A DNA stretch of 38,209 nt from Gammaproteobacteria bacterium. Lineage in GTDB: Bacteria > Pseudomonadota > Gammaproteobacteria > Tenderiales > Tenderiaceae. This document shows positions 8,191 through 16,168 of this stretch, piece by piece. The position numbers were made by a program, and so were the translations under genes. Every line of letters starts with the position of its first letter. Position 1 is the first letter of the stretch. The notes below the pieces were generated by a model. That model was not told the origin of the DNA. It searched no databases and saw only the letters and a program-made list of their open reading frames with translations. Location: contig JAKFXL010000067.1 of the NCBI GenBank assembly GCA_021731365.1, positions 1-38,209 of the forward strand, in the 5' to 3' direction.

Positions 8191-8218
8191 GTATCGGCAA
8201 AGGGCACTAATACATTTA
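8191..8218 (-). promoter_or_regulatory. candidate sigma-28 (FliA) promoter for the YjfB-like gene
   Basis: On the minus strand, TAAA (8215-8218) is followed after 16 bases by GCCGATAC (8191-8198). This matches 7 of 8 positions of the flagellar sigma-28 -10 element GCCGATAA; the spacer is one base longer than the usual 15. Transcription would begin near 8183 and read into the motility-type gene at 8117. Confidence 0.5.
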
Positions 8219-8224
8219 ATATTA

Positions 8225-9586
8225 TCAACTCCACGGTAACGCTATGCGCACCGACGCACCTCCAATCTCGGCACGACGAATCTCCAGACGCCCATGGTAA
8301 AGCTCAACGATGTCACGCACCAGAGCCAGCCCCAAGCCGTGGCCACTCACCTGGGTATCCAGCCGCCCGCCACGTGCCAATACGGTGGCAACCTTCTCCG
8401 GCTCAATGCCTGGGCCATCATCCTGCACCTCAATCAACAACGCTGCGCCGGGCAGGACAGTAATCACTTTGTCGATACGTACCACCACCTGACTCGCTGA
8501 CCACTTAAAGGCGTTATCGATCACGTTGCCCAGCAGCTCCATCAGATCCCCTTCGTTGTAATGAAAATCCAGTGCTGGGGCCACCTCCACCCGGCTCTGC
8601 ACCCCTTTTTCGGCATACACCTTATGCAGCGCCTTCACCACTTTTGCGGTGATCGCCGCCACATCCACAGGGGCCAGTAGCGCGGTACGACCCGAAGTCG
8701 CGGCACGCTGCAGCTGATACTGAACAATCTGGTCCATACGCTGAACCTGCTCTTCCACCGTGGCACACAGACTTGGCAGTGACTGCCCGGGCACCTCAAT
8801 CACCCCCCTCAACACTGCCAGCGGCGTCTTCAGGCTATGTGCCAGATCACCCAGGCTAGCCTGATAACGCTCTTCATGTTCACGATTACTGCGAATCAAG
8901 GCATTCAGGTTGTCCGTCAGCCCGCGCAACTCTTTGGGATAACGGCCAAGCAGCTCCGAGTGACGCCCGGCCTCAATCTCTCGCAGATCCTCCGCCACCC
9001 GCCACAGTGGTGCCAGTCCCCAACGCAAAATAATGGTCAGCATCACCAGCAGCACAACGGTCACCCCCGCCAGCCAACCCCACAGATTTTGGCGAAACTG
9101 TAAAACCTGTTGATTCAACCGGTCCTGGCTCTCCGCTACAACAAAGGTATAACCACCCTTAATCTTATCGCTATCACCCCACGTCACCCCCAGGCTATAG
9201 GCAAGTACCGGGGTACCCTCGGAAGTTTTAAGATCCTCATACAGCGACTCACCACGTCCCAACCCGGCATACACCGGAATGGTCAGCTTCCCCAGAGAGG
9301 GGGAGACCCAAAGAATATTGCCATTGTTGCCCAGAATTTTGGCATAGAGCCCAGAACCTTCAATAAAGAAACGTGACTCTGGCAAGGCGTAAACCAGTTG
9401 CAGCGAGCCATCTTCACGAATATCAGCAGAGGCAATCACCGCCGTCAGGTGGACCCGCAGCCGCTCTTTTAAGGCATCTTCGGCACTGGCAACAAAGGAG
9501 CGCTCCAACGTCATCCCGGTAATGCCCAAAAACCCCACCAGAACAATACCCGCAACAATCAACATGCGGCTGTTAATGGAGATCAC
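8225..9586 (-). CDS. sensor histidine kinase, PhoQ-like
   Basis: A 453-residue inner-membrane sensor. TM1 is at about residues 8-26, a periplasmic sensor domain at 27-168, TM2 at 169-188, followed by a short HAMP-like linker. The phosphoacceptor is His250 in LGDLAHSLKTPLAVL, the N box is NVIDNAFKWS (354-363), the G1 box DDGPGI (389-394) and the G2 box GHGLGLALV (415-423), so all catalytic parts are present. The layout and the H-box sequence resemble PhoQ-type kinases, which sense divalent cations, acid or antimicrobial peptides in enterobacteria. The acidic patches used by E. coli PhoQ are not obvious here, so the signal is unknown. Its ATG overlaps the regulator's stop by four bases (ATGA), which implies translational coupling. 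Confidence 0.9.
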   Translation of the reverse strand: MISINSRMLIVAGIVLVGFLGITGMTLERSFVASAEDALKERLRVHLTAVIASADIREDGSLQLVYALPESRFFIEGSGLYAKILGNNGNILWVSPSLGKLTIPVYAGLGRGESLYEDLKTSEGTPVLAYSLGVTWGDSDKIKGGYTFVVAESQDRLNQQVLQFRQNLWGWLAGVTVVLLVMLTIILRWGLAPLWRVAEDLREIEAGRHSELLGRYPKELRGLTDNLNALIRSNREHEERYQASLGDLAHSLKTPLAVLRGVIEVPGQSLPSLCATVEEQVQRMDQIVQYQLQRAATSGRTALLAPVDVAAITAKVVKALHKVYAEKGVQSRVEVAPALDFHYNEGDLMELLGNVIDNAFKWSASQVVVRIDKVITVLPGAALLIEVQDDGPGIEPEKVATVLARGGRLDTQVSGHGLGLALVRDIVELYHGRLEIRRAEIGGASVRIALPWS

Positions 9587-10266
9587 GTTTCACTCCGCTG
9601 CAACGTAAAGCGGTAACCTCGTCCACGGAGTGTCTCTATCGGTTGTAAAACATTGTCTGGATCGAGCTTGCGCCGCAGACGCCCCACAAACACCTCGATC
9701 ACATTGCTGTCCCGGTCAAAGTCCTGAGCATAGATATGGTCCGTCAAGACACTCTTGGAGATCACCTGCCCGGCATTCAGTATCAAGTACTCCAGCACCT
9801 TATACTCATACGCCGTCAACTCCAGCAGCGCCCCCGCCACGGAGACCTCTTGTGTCACCGTATTCAGGCAGATCGGACCAGAACACAATATCGGTTGCGC
9901 CACCCCCGCCGCACGGCGCACCAGCGCCTTAATACGGGCCACCAGCTCTTCAATATGAAAAGGCTTCACCAGATAGTCATCCGCGCCAGCATCCAGCCCC
10001 GAGACCTTATCCTGCCAGCGACCCCGAGCCGTCAATATCAGCACGGGAAAGGTTTTACCTGCCGCCCGCAACTGCTGCAACAGCTCTATCCCTGACAGTT
10101 TGGGCAGCCCCACATCCACCACCGCGATATCAATGGGGTATTCAGTCGCAAAATAGAGCCCCTCTTTGCCATCGGCAACAGCGTCCACCGCATACCCCTC
10201 CTGGGTAAACCGCTCGCGCAGCTGCTGCCGCAACTCATCCTCATCCTCAACAATCAATAAACGCAT
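9583..10266 (-). CDS. OmpR/PhoP-family response regulator
   Basis: A 227-residue DNA-binding response regulator. I chose the start at 10266 (MRLLIVEDEDELRQQL) because the receiver domain begins there; the upstream extension of 42 residues is not part of the family. The receiver has the acidic pair in VEDED, phosphoacceptor Asp51 (VVDVGLP), Thr79 (LTAR) and Lys101 (LVKPF). The winged-helix output domain ends with SNVIEVFVGRLRRKLD and TLRGRGYRF, typical of OmpR-class proteins and closest to PhoP. It forms a two-gene operon with the kinase downstream. Two copies of ATATTTCC lie in its leader at about 10285-10320, but I cannot assign them to autoregulation. Confidence 0.9.
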   Translation of the reverse strand: MRLLIVEDEDELRQQLRERFTQEGYAVDAVADGKEGLYFATEYPIDIAVVDVGLPKLSGIELLQQLRAAGKTFPVLILTARGRWQDKVSGLDAGADDYLVKPFHIEELVARIKALVRRAAGVAQPILCSGPICLNTVTQEVSVAGALLELTAYEYKVLEYLILNAGQVISKSVLTDHIYAQDFDRDSNVIEVFVGRLRRKLDPDNVLQPIETLRGRGYRFTLQRSET

Positions 10267-10356
10267 CACCACACCGGTCAATATTGGAAATATAGGGCCG
10301 AACAGCATAACCGGAAATATCAGATGAAGGGATACAAAACTACAAATCCTGGACGT

Positions 10357-10400
10357 AAAAAAGCCCGGGGGGTCGAGTGAACCTCGACACACCCCAGGCT
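10357..10400 (-). terminator. terminator after the small cytochrome c gene
   Basis: Read on the minus strand, AGCCTGGGG pairs with CCCCGGGCT (with an inner GTCGAG/CTCGAC arm) and is followed by six T (10357-10362). It lies 31 bases after the stop of the cytochrome gene and separates it from the response regulator. Confidence 0.8.
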
Positions 10401-10430
10401 ACATAAGTACCTAACTACAACGAGTGATGC

Positions 10431-10751
10431 TTACAGGCCAAGAATGAAGTCAGCCAGCTTGCCGATATCGGCATCAGCAACACGTGGTGAGTACGGAGGC
10501 ATTGGCACACCACCAGTCACCGCAGTCCAGCTACCCTTGCTACCTTTAGCAATAGAGTTCACCAGAGTGGCCTTGGCATCAGCCTTGCCTTTGTACTTGG
10601 CAGCAACATCTTTCCATGCTGGACCAACAACCTTGGCATCAACACTGTGGCACGCCAGGCAGCCGCTCTTCTTGGCCAGATCCAGGTCGGCCATAGCAGG
10701 GGCCGCAACAAATGCAGAAGCCATAACAGCAGCAGCAATAATACGTTTCAT
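10431..10751 (-). CDS. class I cytochrome c, c551-like
   Basis: A 106-residue periplasmic monoheme electron carrier. The start at 10751 has GAGGAG just upstream and gives a classical signal peptide (MKRIIAAAVMASAFVAAPAMA, cleaved before Asp22). The heme site is CLACH at residues 31-35. The sixth ligand is Met84 in VPMPPYS, and the block VGPAWKDVAAKYKGK is diagnostic for the cytochrome c551/c8 group, which feeds electrons to terminal oxidases, nitrite reductase or peroxidases. The mature size of about 85 residues is as expected. It is monocistronic, with its own terminator, and is not physically linked to the multi-cytochrome operons further right, but it is a plausible partner for the di-heme peroxidase at 16169-17215. 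Confidence 0.92.
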   Translation of the reverse strand: MKRIIAAAVMASAFVAAPAMADLDLAKKSGCLACHSVDAKVVGPAWKDVAAKYKGKADAKATLVNSIAKGSKGSWTAVTGGVPMPPYSPRVADADIGKLADFILGL

Positions 10752-10922
10752 ATTGAGTTCTCCTCTTTCAATTTCCTGATCAACCATCGCTGGTTGACCC
10801 CTCTCTATTTTCACTCGCACCAACAGGTTCGAATAAAAAATCTTTCCCACGGGGTTAACGTTACGCCAGTGAAACTGAATGAAAGCTGAATAATAAAGTG
10901 GTTTTTAGGCTATCAAGAGAGA

Positions 10923-10945
10923 CTGGCGACCAGCACGGTCGCCAG
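10923..10945 (-). terminator. hairpin after htpX
   Basis: CTGGCGACC (10923-10931) and GGTCGCCAG (10937-10945) form a perfect 9-bp stem with a 5-base loop, 17 bases after the htpX stop. The following minus-strand run TCTCTCTT is only moderately T-rich. Confidence 0.65.
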
Positions 10946-10961
10946 CGATTGGGAAAAAGGC

Positions 10962-11843
10962 TCAGGCGTTGCGACGCAGCGCCTCAATACGCTCATCCAG
11001 TGGCGGATGGCTCATAAACAGTTTTTTCAAACCACCGCCCATACCACCGGCGATACCAAAGGCCGCCAGACGATCGGGCAGAGGCTCCGTCACACCCTGT
11101 TTAAGGCGCTCCAGGGCCGAGATCATCTTCTGACGACCAGCCAGGCTGGCACCCCCCGCATCAGCACGGAATTCACGCTGGCGACTGAACCACATCACAA
11201 TGGTGGAGGCCAAAATTCCCAAGACCAGCTCCGCTACAATAGTAGTAATCATGAAGCCGATACCGTGGCCACGTTCATTTTTAAGGATCACCCGATCCAC
11301 AAAGTGGCCAATAATACGCGCAAAGAAGATGACAAAGGTATTCACCACCCCCTGGATCAGCGCCAGGGTGATCATGTCGCCATTGGCCACATGGCTAATC
11401 TCATGGGCCAATACCGCCTCCACCTCATCCTTATCCATGGCACTCAACAGACCCGTGCTCACCGCCACCAGTGAGGCGTTACGACGGGCACCGGTAGCAA
11501 AGGCATTGGGCGAGGGTGAATCAAAGATCGCCACCTCGGGCATACCAATCCCCGCCTTCTCTGCTTGACGACGCACGGTATCCAGCAGCCACTTCTCGGT
11601 GGCGTTGCTGGGCTGCTCGATCACCCGGGCACCGGTTGAACGTTTGGCAACCCATTTGGAGATCAACAGGGAGATAAATGAACCCCCCATGCCAAACACG
11701 GCGGCAAAGACCATCAATGAGTTCATATTGAGGTTGCCACCCTGCTCATCAAGGATGCTATCCACCCCCAGCAGCCTCAAGGTGATGCTCAGGACAACAA
11801 TAATGGCCAGATTGGTGGCCAGGAATAGCAGTACACGTTTCAT
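10962..11843 (-). CDS. htpX: membrane metalloprotease HtpX
   Basis: A 293-residue zinc endopeptidase of the inner membrane that degrades misfolded membrane proteins together with FtsH. The length equals E. coli HtpX. Two N-terminal membrane segments (about 4-24 and 40-62) precede the catalytic motif HEISH (147-151), within [15 protein letters not shown]. Two more hydrophobic segments follow, then the third zinc ligand region ([10 protein letters not shown]) and the closing [13 protein letters not shown]. The ATG has a GGAGG ribosome-binding site seven bases upstream. A strong sigma-32 promoter (11898-11924) is positioned to drive it, as expected for a heat-shock gene. It lies downstream of parC on the same strand but is separated from it by the promoter. 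Confidence 0.96.
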   Translation of the reverse strand: MKRVLLFLATNLAIIVVLSITLRLLGVDSILDEQGGNLNMNSLMVFAAVFGMGGSFISLLISKWVAKRSTGARVIEQPSNATEKWLLDTVRRQAEKAGIGMPEVAIFDSPSPNAFATGARRNASLVAVSTGLLSAMDKDEVEAVLAHEISHVANGDMITLALIQGVVNTFVIFFARIIGHFVDRVILKNERGHGIGFMITTIVAELVLGILASTIVMWFSRQREFRADAGGASLAGRQKMISALERLKQGVTEPLPDRLAAFGIAGGMGGGLKKLFMSHPPLDERIEALRRNA

Positions 11844-11897
11844 TTATCCTCCAAAATCACAGGTAACCATCTTGAGGCAGGGGCCTCGGCACATTAG

Positions 11898-11924
11898 ATG
11901 TGGGGTCATTATTAAGAGTTCAAG
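11898..11924 (-). promoter_or_regulatory. sigma-32 heat-shock promoter of htpX
   Basis: On the minus strand CTTGAA (11919-11924) is followed after 13 bases by CCCCACAT (11898-11905), close to the sigma-32 consensus CTTGAAA-N13/14-CCCCATNT. Transcription would start roughly 45-50 bases before the htpX ATG. Known heat-shock control of htpX supports the reading. Confidence 0.7.
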
Positions 11925-11981
11925 GGGGACAAAAGAAAAACCCTACACAGCGCTTAAAACCAACTCCACACCCCCACTACA

Positions 11982-12004
11982 GCCCACAGAGAACCCCTGT
12001 GGGC
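11982..12004 (-). terminator. short hairpin after parC
   Basis: GCCCACAG (11982-11989) pairs with CTGTGGGC (11997-12004) around a 7-base loop, 17 bases after the parC stop. No T-tract follows on the minus strand, so its role as a terminator is uncertain. Confidence 0.4.
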
Positions 12005-12020
12005 CGATCTACCCGCTCAA

Positions 12021-14276
12021 CTACTTCTCCCCAGGCACTGCCCGGTCAACCCGCTGAAAGCCACGGGGCAGTTTGTTACCACGCACTCCACGTTCACCAC
12101 GATAGTGGTCAAGATCAGTGGCCTTGAAGGTGGTGTGGCGTTGGCCACAGTAGAGTGTCAGGCTCTCGCCCTGGGCGACGGTATTAAGTGTCACCACATA
12201 CTCTTCACGGCTGGCAACCCGTGCCGAGGGGATCGAGATGATCTTATTACCCTTACCCTTGCTCAGCTCCGGCAGGTCAGAGAGCAGACAGACCAGCATC
12301 CGCCCTTCCGTGGTCACTGCCACTACGCTGCCAGTGGCAACATTGGTGATGGCGGCGGGCGGCAGCACCTTGGCCCCGGCGGGCAGGGTCAGCAGGGTCT
12401 TGCCATTTTTGTTACGCGCCATCAGGTCACCGAGTTTGGCGACATAACCGTAACCGGCATCACTGGCCAGCAGGTAACGGTCCGCTTCATTACCCATGAT
12501 CACCGCCACAAACTCTGCTCCTGATGGGGGTGTCAAACGGCCGGTCAACGGCTCGCCCTGACCGCGGGCCGAAGGCAGCGTATGGGCCGGTACGGCGTAG
12601 CAACGACCGGTGGAGTCGAGGAACACCGCCAGCTGATTGCTGCGACCGTGGGCCATGGCACGATAACCATCACCCGCCTTATAACTCAGCGCCAGTGGAT
12701 CGATGTCATGACCCTTGGCGGCACGCACCCAACCTTTATCAGAGAGCACCACAGTGATCGGCTCGGCCGGTGTCAGCGCCGTCTCATCCAGGGCGCTGGC
12801 GGCGCCACGGCTGACAATCGGTGAACGGCGGTCATCTCCATACTGCTCGGCATCGGCCAGCAGCTCGTTGCGGATCAAGGTTTTCAGGCGCTGTTTGGAG
12901 CCGAGGATCTTCTCCAGCTGATCACGCTCTTTGGCTAGCTCATCCTGCTCGCCGCGAATCTTCATCTCTTCCAGCCGCGCCAACTGCCGCAGTTTGGTAT
13001 CGAGGATGTAATCGGTCTGCTCTTCGGTCAGCTCAAAGCGCTGCATCAGCACCGCCTTCGGCTCCTCCTCGGTACGGATGATGTGGATCACCTCATCAAG
13101 ATTAAGGAAGGCAATCAGCAAACCTTCCAACAGATGCAGGCGGCGGTTGACCTTGCCGAGGCGGTATTCAAGCCGTTTACGGACCGTCTCGGTGCGGAAC
13201 TCCAGCCACTCGGTGAGCATGTGGCGCAGATTTTTCACCTGCGGCCGGCCATCGATACCGATGACGTTAAAGTTGACGCGATAAGAACGTTCAAGATCGG
13301 TAGTGGCAAAGAGGTGCAGCATCAGCGCCTCAACATCCACCCGGTTAGAGCGTGGCGTGATCACCAGACGAGTGGGGTTTTCATGGTCCGACTCGTCACG
13401 CAGATCCTCCACCATTGGCAGCTTTTTGGCATTCATCTGCGCGGCGATCTGCTCCAGGATCTTGGCGCCAGAGACCTGATAGGGCAGCGCGGTGATGATG
13501 ATATCAACATCCTCACGCTCGTAAGTGGCGCGCATACGGACACTGCCATTACCACTTTCGTACATCTTGATCAGGTCAGCCTTGGCGGTGATGATCTCGG
13601 CTTCAGTTGGATAATCCGGGCCAAGGATATGTTCGCAGAGGCTGGTGACGGAGGCGTTTGGTTCTTCCAGCAAGTGAATGCAGGCACTTACCACCTCGCG
13701 CATGTTGTGTGGTGGGATGTCAGTGGCCATGCCGACCGCAATGCCTGTCACACCGTTTAACAAGACATTGGGCACTCGCGCCGGCAACACTGCTGGCTCT
13801 TCCAGCGTGCCGTCAAAGTTGGGGACCCACTCCACCGTGCCGTGTGCAACCTCGCTTAGCAGCAGTTCCGCATAGGCGGTCAGACGCGATTCGGTATACC
13901 GCATTGCGGCGAAGGATTTGGGATCATCGGTCGAACCCCAGTTGCCCTGTCCGTCCACCAGCGGATAGCGGAACGAAAAAGGCTGGGCCATGTGCACCAT
14001 CGCCTCGTAACAGGCGCTGTCGCCGTGGGGATGGAACTTACCCAGTACGTCACCGATGGTACGGGCCGACTTCTTGAACTTGGCCGTCGCCGAGAGTCCC
14101 AGCTCCGACATCGCGTAGACAATACGGCGCTGCACCGGCTTCATGCCATCGCCAATGTGTGGCAATGCCCGGTCGAGAATGACGTACATGGAGTATTCAA
14201 GGTAGGCCTTCTCAGAAAAACTCTTGAGAGGCAGGCGCTCGATGCCATCATCAGGGCGCGGTTGTGTATCACTCAT
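12021..14276 (-). CDS. parC: DNA topoisomerase IV subunit A
   Basis: A 751-residue cytoplasmic type II topoisomerase subunit that, with ParE, separates linked daughter chromosomes. The N-terminal breakage-reunion domain contains [27 protein letters not shown], cut here to its core [18 protein letters not shown] (27-44), and the catalytic Tyr127 in AMRYTESR. The quinolone-resistance region reads [10 protein letters not shown] (82-91), with Ser87 and Glu91 equal to E. coli Ser80 and Glu84, so it has the drug-sensitive wild-type residues. The C-terminal half is a beta-pinwheel. Its length matches ParC (about 750) rather than GyrA (about 870), and it lacks the GyrA box QRRGGKG. A Shine-Dalgarno AGGA lies before the ATG. 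parE is not in the window. Confidence 0.95.
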   Translation of the reverse strand: MSDTQPRPDDGIERLPLKSFSEKAYLEYSMYVILDRALPHIGDGMKPVQRRIVYAMSELGLSATAKFKKSARTIGDVLGKFHPHGDSACYEAMVHMAQPFSFRYPLVDGQGNWGSTDDPKSFAAMRYTESRLTAYAELLLSEVAHGTVEWVPNFDGTLEEPAVLPARVPNVLLNGVTGIAVGMATDIPPHNMREVVSACIHLLEEPNASVTSLCEHILGPDYPTEAEIITAKADLIKMYESGNGSVRMRATYEREDVDIIITALPYQVSGAKILEQIAAQMNAKKLPMVEDLRDESDHENPTRLVITPRSNRVDVEALMLHLFATTDLERSYRVNFNVIGIDGRPQVKNLRHMLTEWLEFRTETVRKRLEYRLGKVNRRLHLLEGLLIAFLNLDEVIHIIRTEEEPKAVLMQRFELTEEQTDYILDTKLRQLARLEEMKIRGEQDELAKERDQLEKILGSKQRLKTLIRNELLADAEQYGDDRRSPIVSRGAASALDETALTPAEPITVVLSDKGWVRAAKGHDIDPLALSYKAGDGYRAMAHGRSNQLAVFLDSTGRCYAVPAHTLPSARGQGEPLTGRLTPPSGAEFVAVIMGNEADRYLLASDAGYGYVAKLGDLMARNKNGKTLLTLPAGAKVLPPAAITNVATGSVVAVTTEGRMLVCLLSDLPELSKGKGNKIISIPSARVASREEYVVTLNTVAQGESLTLYCGQRHTTFKATDLDHYRGERGVRGNKLPRGFQRVDRAVPGEK

Positions 14277-14343
14277 GGGGATTCCTACTGCTCGCTATCA
14301 ACTCAAAGTGCTGCATTATAACCATGCCAGCGGCAGAAGCAGT

Positions 14344-14383
14344 AAAAAGAGAGGGCACGGAGAAAATCTCCGCGCCCTCTCTT
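14344..14383 (-). terminator. terminator of the peroxidase-cytochrome operon
   Basis: AAGAGAGGGC (14347-14356) pairs with GCCCTCTCTT (14374-14383), with an inner CGGAG/CTCCG arm; on the minus strand it is followed by TTTTT. It lies 21 bases after the stop of the last di-heme cytochrome gene. Confidence 0.88.
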
Positions 14384-14403
14384 AAGGCAAACAAACGTCC
14401 GTT

Positions 14404-15084
14404 CTATTCTGTAGGGGGTATCACCAGAATGGTCCGAAGATAGGCCACCACATCATTAATCTCGTCAGCACCCAGCTGTTCGCCCCAGACCGGCATCACC
14501 TCTGAACGGCCCATTGCTGCACCACCCAGCGTGATGATCGAACGTTTATATTCGTCGTTCTTGTTGCTACGTGTCAGGTTGGCTGGGGGTGGATCATACA
14601 GCTCTGAGGCACGCCCCTTACCGTCACCATTCACCCCATGACAGAGGATACAGTTCGTTTTAAAGACCACCTCACCACGACGCACCGGATCGGTGACCAA
14701 CGACAGGTAGATCACTACATCACTGATCTGCTCATCGGAGAGTTCATCATCCCAGGTGGGCATAAAACCAGAGCGCCCTACACCCTCACCACCTTTGCGA
14801 ATAATATCTTCGTAATAGGTATCTTCCTGTTTTCCAATTACCAGATTTAATCCACTATGGAGTTTGGCAATTCTGGCAGAGCCATCGCCATGTAAACCGT
14901 GGCATAACACACAGTAGGTTTTATAAACCAGGCCACCACGTGTCGCCTGGCGGGTTTTGGCCTTGGCCTGTTTCATGGTGTCGCGCACCTCATTGCGACT
15001 TTCACGCTCCTCGCTTGCATAAGCAGAACCCGTAAGGTAGCTGAACACTGCCAGCACCAACACCAAATTTTTCAGTTTTCTCAT
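14404..15084 (-). CDS. di-heme cytochrome c, paralogue 2
   Basis: A 226-residue periplasmic protein with a signal peptide (cleavage near SAYA, residue 24) and two class I cytochrome c domains. Heme sites are CVLCH (58-62) and CILCH (145-149). Likely Met ligands are Met108 (SGFMPTW) and Met197 (SEVMPVW). It is a tandem duplicate of the neighbouring 15152-15808 gene: the second domains are nearly identical in motifs (FKTNCILCHG, LYDPPPANLTRS, MGRSEVMPVWG). AGGGA lies eight bases before the start. It is the last gene of a minus-strand operon with peroxidase, cupredoxin and its paralogue, and is followed by a strong terminator. Function is inferred to be an electron shuttle; the exact partner is unknown. 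A short charged stretch (about residues 25-48) precedes the first heme domain. Confidence 0.88.
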   Translation of the reverse strand: MRKLKNLVLVLAVFSYLTGSAYASEERESRNEVRDTMKQAKAKTRQATRGGLVYKTYCVLCHGLHGDGSARIAKLHSGLNLVIGKQEDTYYEDIIRKGGEGVGRSGFMPTWDDELSDEQISDVVIYLSLVTDPVRRGEVVFKTNCILCHGVNGDGKGRASELYDPPPANLTRSNKNDEYKRSIITLGGAAMGRSEVMPVWGEQLGADEINDVVAYLRTILVIPPTE

Positions 15085-15151
15085 CTGTGTTATCCCTGTC
15101 TTTTATTCTGCTACATGCAATACGGAACATCGTTCCATTACACCAGAAGAA

Positions 15152-15808
15152 CTAAAGGTCCATGACGATAGTGCGAAGATAAACAACCACATCATCTATC
15201 TCCTGCACTGTTAATTGTTTGCCCCATACGGGCATCACCTCAGAACGTCCCATTGCTTTACCACCCATGGTGATGATCAACCGCTTGTAATCATCATTTT
15301 TATCACTGCGTGTCAAATCGGCCGGTGGCGGATCATAAAGCACGGCTGCCCGCCCCTTTCCATTGCCCTTAATGCCATGACAAAGAATACAGTTAGTCTT
15401 AAAAACCGCCTCACCACGTTTTTCCGGTGAACCAACAGCGCTTAAATAGACCGCCACATCTTTTATCTGCTCATCCGTAAGCTCATCCTTCCAGGCTGGC
15501 ATAAACTTCGACAACCCAACACCCAGACCACCCACTCGAATGATTTTTTCATAAAACTCACTCGATCGCTCCATGATGACCAGGTTCATCTGTCCATAAA
15601 GCTTGGTTGCACGGGCCACTCCATCGCCCGCTTCACCATGACACATCACGCAGTATGATTTAAAAACAACAGCACCTCGAATTAACGGCTGTGCCCTTAT
15701 CTCTTCCACATCCTGGCGCCGTTCCCTGGCAGCCTCTGCCACATTGACAAAACCAAACATCGTCAACAGAAATGCTATTCCGAACCGGGAACAGCACCAA
15801 TGCAGCAT
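15152..15808 (-). CDS. di-heme cytochrome c, paralogue 1
   Basis: A 218-residue exported protein with two c-type heme domains: CVMCH at 53-57 and CILCH at 140-144, with Met103 (KFMPAWKDEL) and Met in SEVMPVW as probable sixth ligands. The signal peptide is MLHWCCSRFGIAFLLTMFGFVNVAEA, unusual in holding a Cys pair at residues 5-6 and having only one basic residue. Its ATG overlaps the stop of the cupredoxin gene by one base (TAATG), so the two are translationally coupled. The 15152-15808 and 14404-15084 genes clearly arose by duplication. The c4/c5-like double-domain plan suggests a carrier between a quinol-linked donor and the peroxidase or an oxidase; this is inference. Confidence 0.88.
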   Translation of the reverse strand: MLHWCCSRFGIAFLLTMFGFVNVAEAARERRQDVEEIRAQPLIRGAVVFKSYCVMCHGEAGDGVARATKLYGQMNLVIMERSSEFYEKIIRVGGLGVGLSKFMPAWKDELTDEQIKDVAVYLSAVGSPEKRGEAVFKTNCILCHGIKGNGKGRAAVLYDPPPADLTRSDKNDDYKRLIITMGGKAMGRSEVMPVWGKQLTVQEIDDVVVYLRTIVMDL

Positions 15809-16143
15809 TATTTAACCGTAACCTCCAGCAGCATGTCCGGATGAATGGCGCACTCAATTTCCGCCACGCCCGGCTTGTCAAACTTCACTGACTTTGACTC
15901 ACCTGCCGGGTATGAACCCAAATCAAATGTTTTCAGGTCAGAGAGCGAAAAAATATTATGAAAAAATGGATCTTCATTTTTGAATGAAATTGAGTCACCC
16001 GCTTTAATGCTTAGCTTCTCAATTTTTGCACCATCTTTTTTAAAGCTTTTACTATTCTGCGCCACCACCACTTCCGCAGCACCTGCCGCCACCGAAAACA
16101 TGGCAACAACCAGGCCAGCCACAACAGTCTTTGTATTCAACAT
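15808..16143 (-). CDS. periplasmic type 1 copper protein (cupredoxin)
   Basis: A 111-residue small blue-copper protein. The signal peptide ends at about residue 23 (VAAGAA before EVVVAQN). The beta-barrel has the classical type 1 copper ligands: His62 (FFHNIFS), then Cys98, His101 and Met104 in ECAIHPDM. This C-x2-H-x2-M spacing is plastocyanin/amicyanin-like. The mature size of about 88 residues is typical. A GGAG ribosome-binding site precedes the ATG. It sits between the di-heme peroxidase gene upstream and the two di-heme cytochromes downstream, overlapping the next gene by one base. It is therefore probably a soluble electron carrier for this module, as amicyanin or pseudoazurin is for MauG- or peroxidase-type enzymes. 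Family is firm, partner inferred. Confidence 0.88.
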   Translation of the reverse strand: MLNTKTVVAGLVVAMFSVAAGAAEVVVAQNSKSFKKDGAKIEKLSIKAGDSISFKNEDPFFHNIFSLSDLKTFDLGSYPAGESKSVKFDKPGVAEIECAIHPDMLLEVTVK

Positions 16144-16168
16144 AATGATCTCCTTTTCCTATCCAATC

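Noticed and set aside
13083-13760. A 225-codon plus-strand frame opposite parC
   Set aside because: It lies wholly within the conserved parC coding region, lacks any ribosome-binding site or known motif, and is an antisense shadow.
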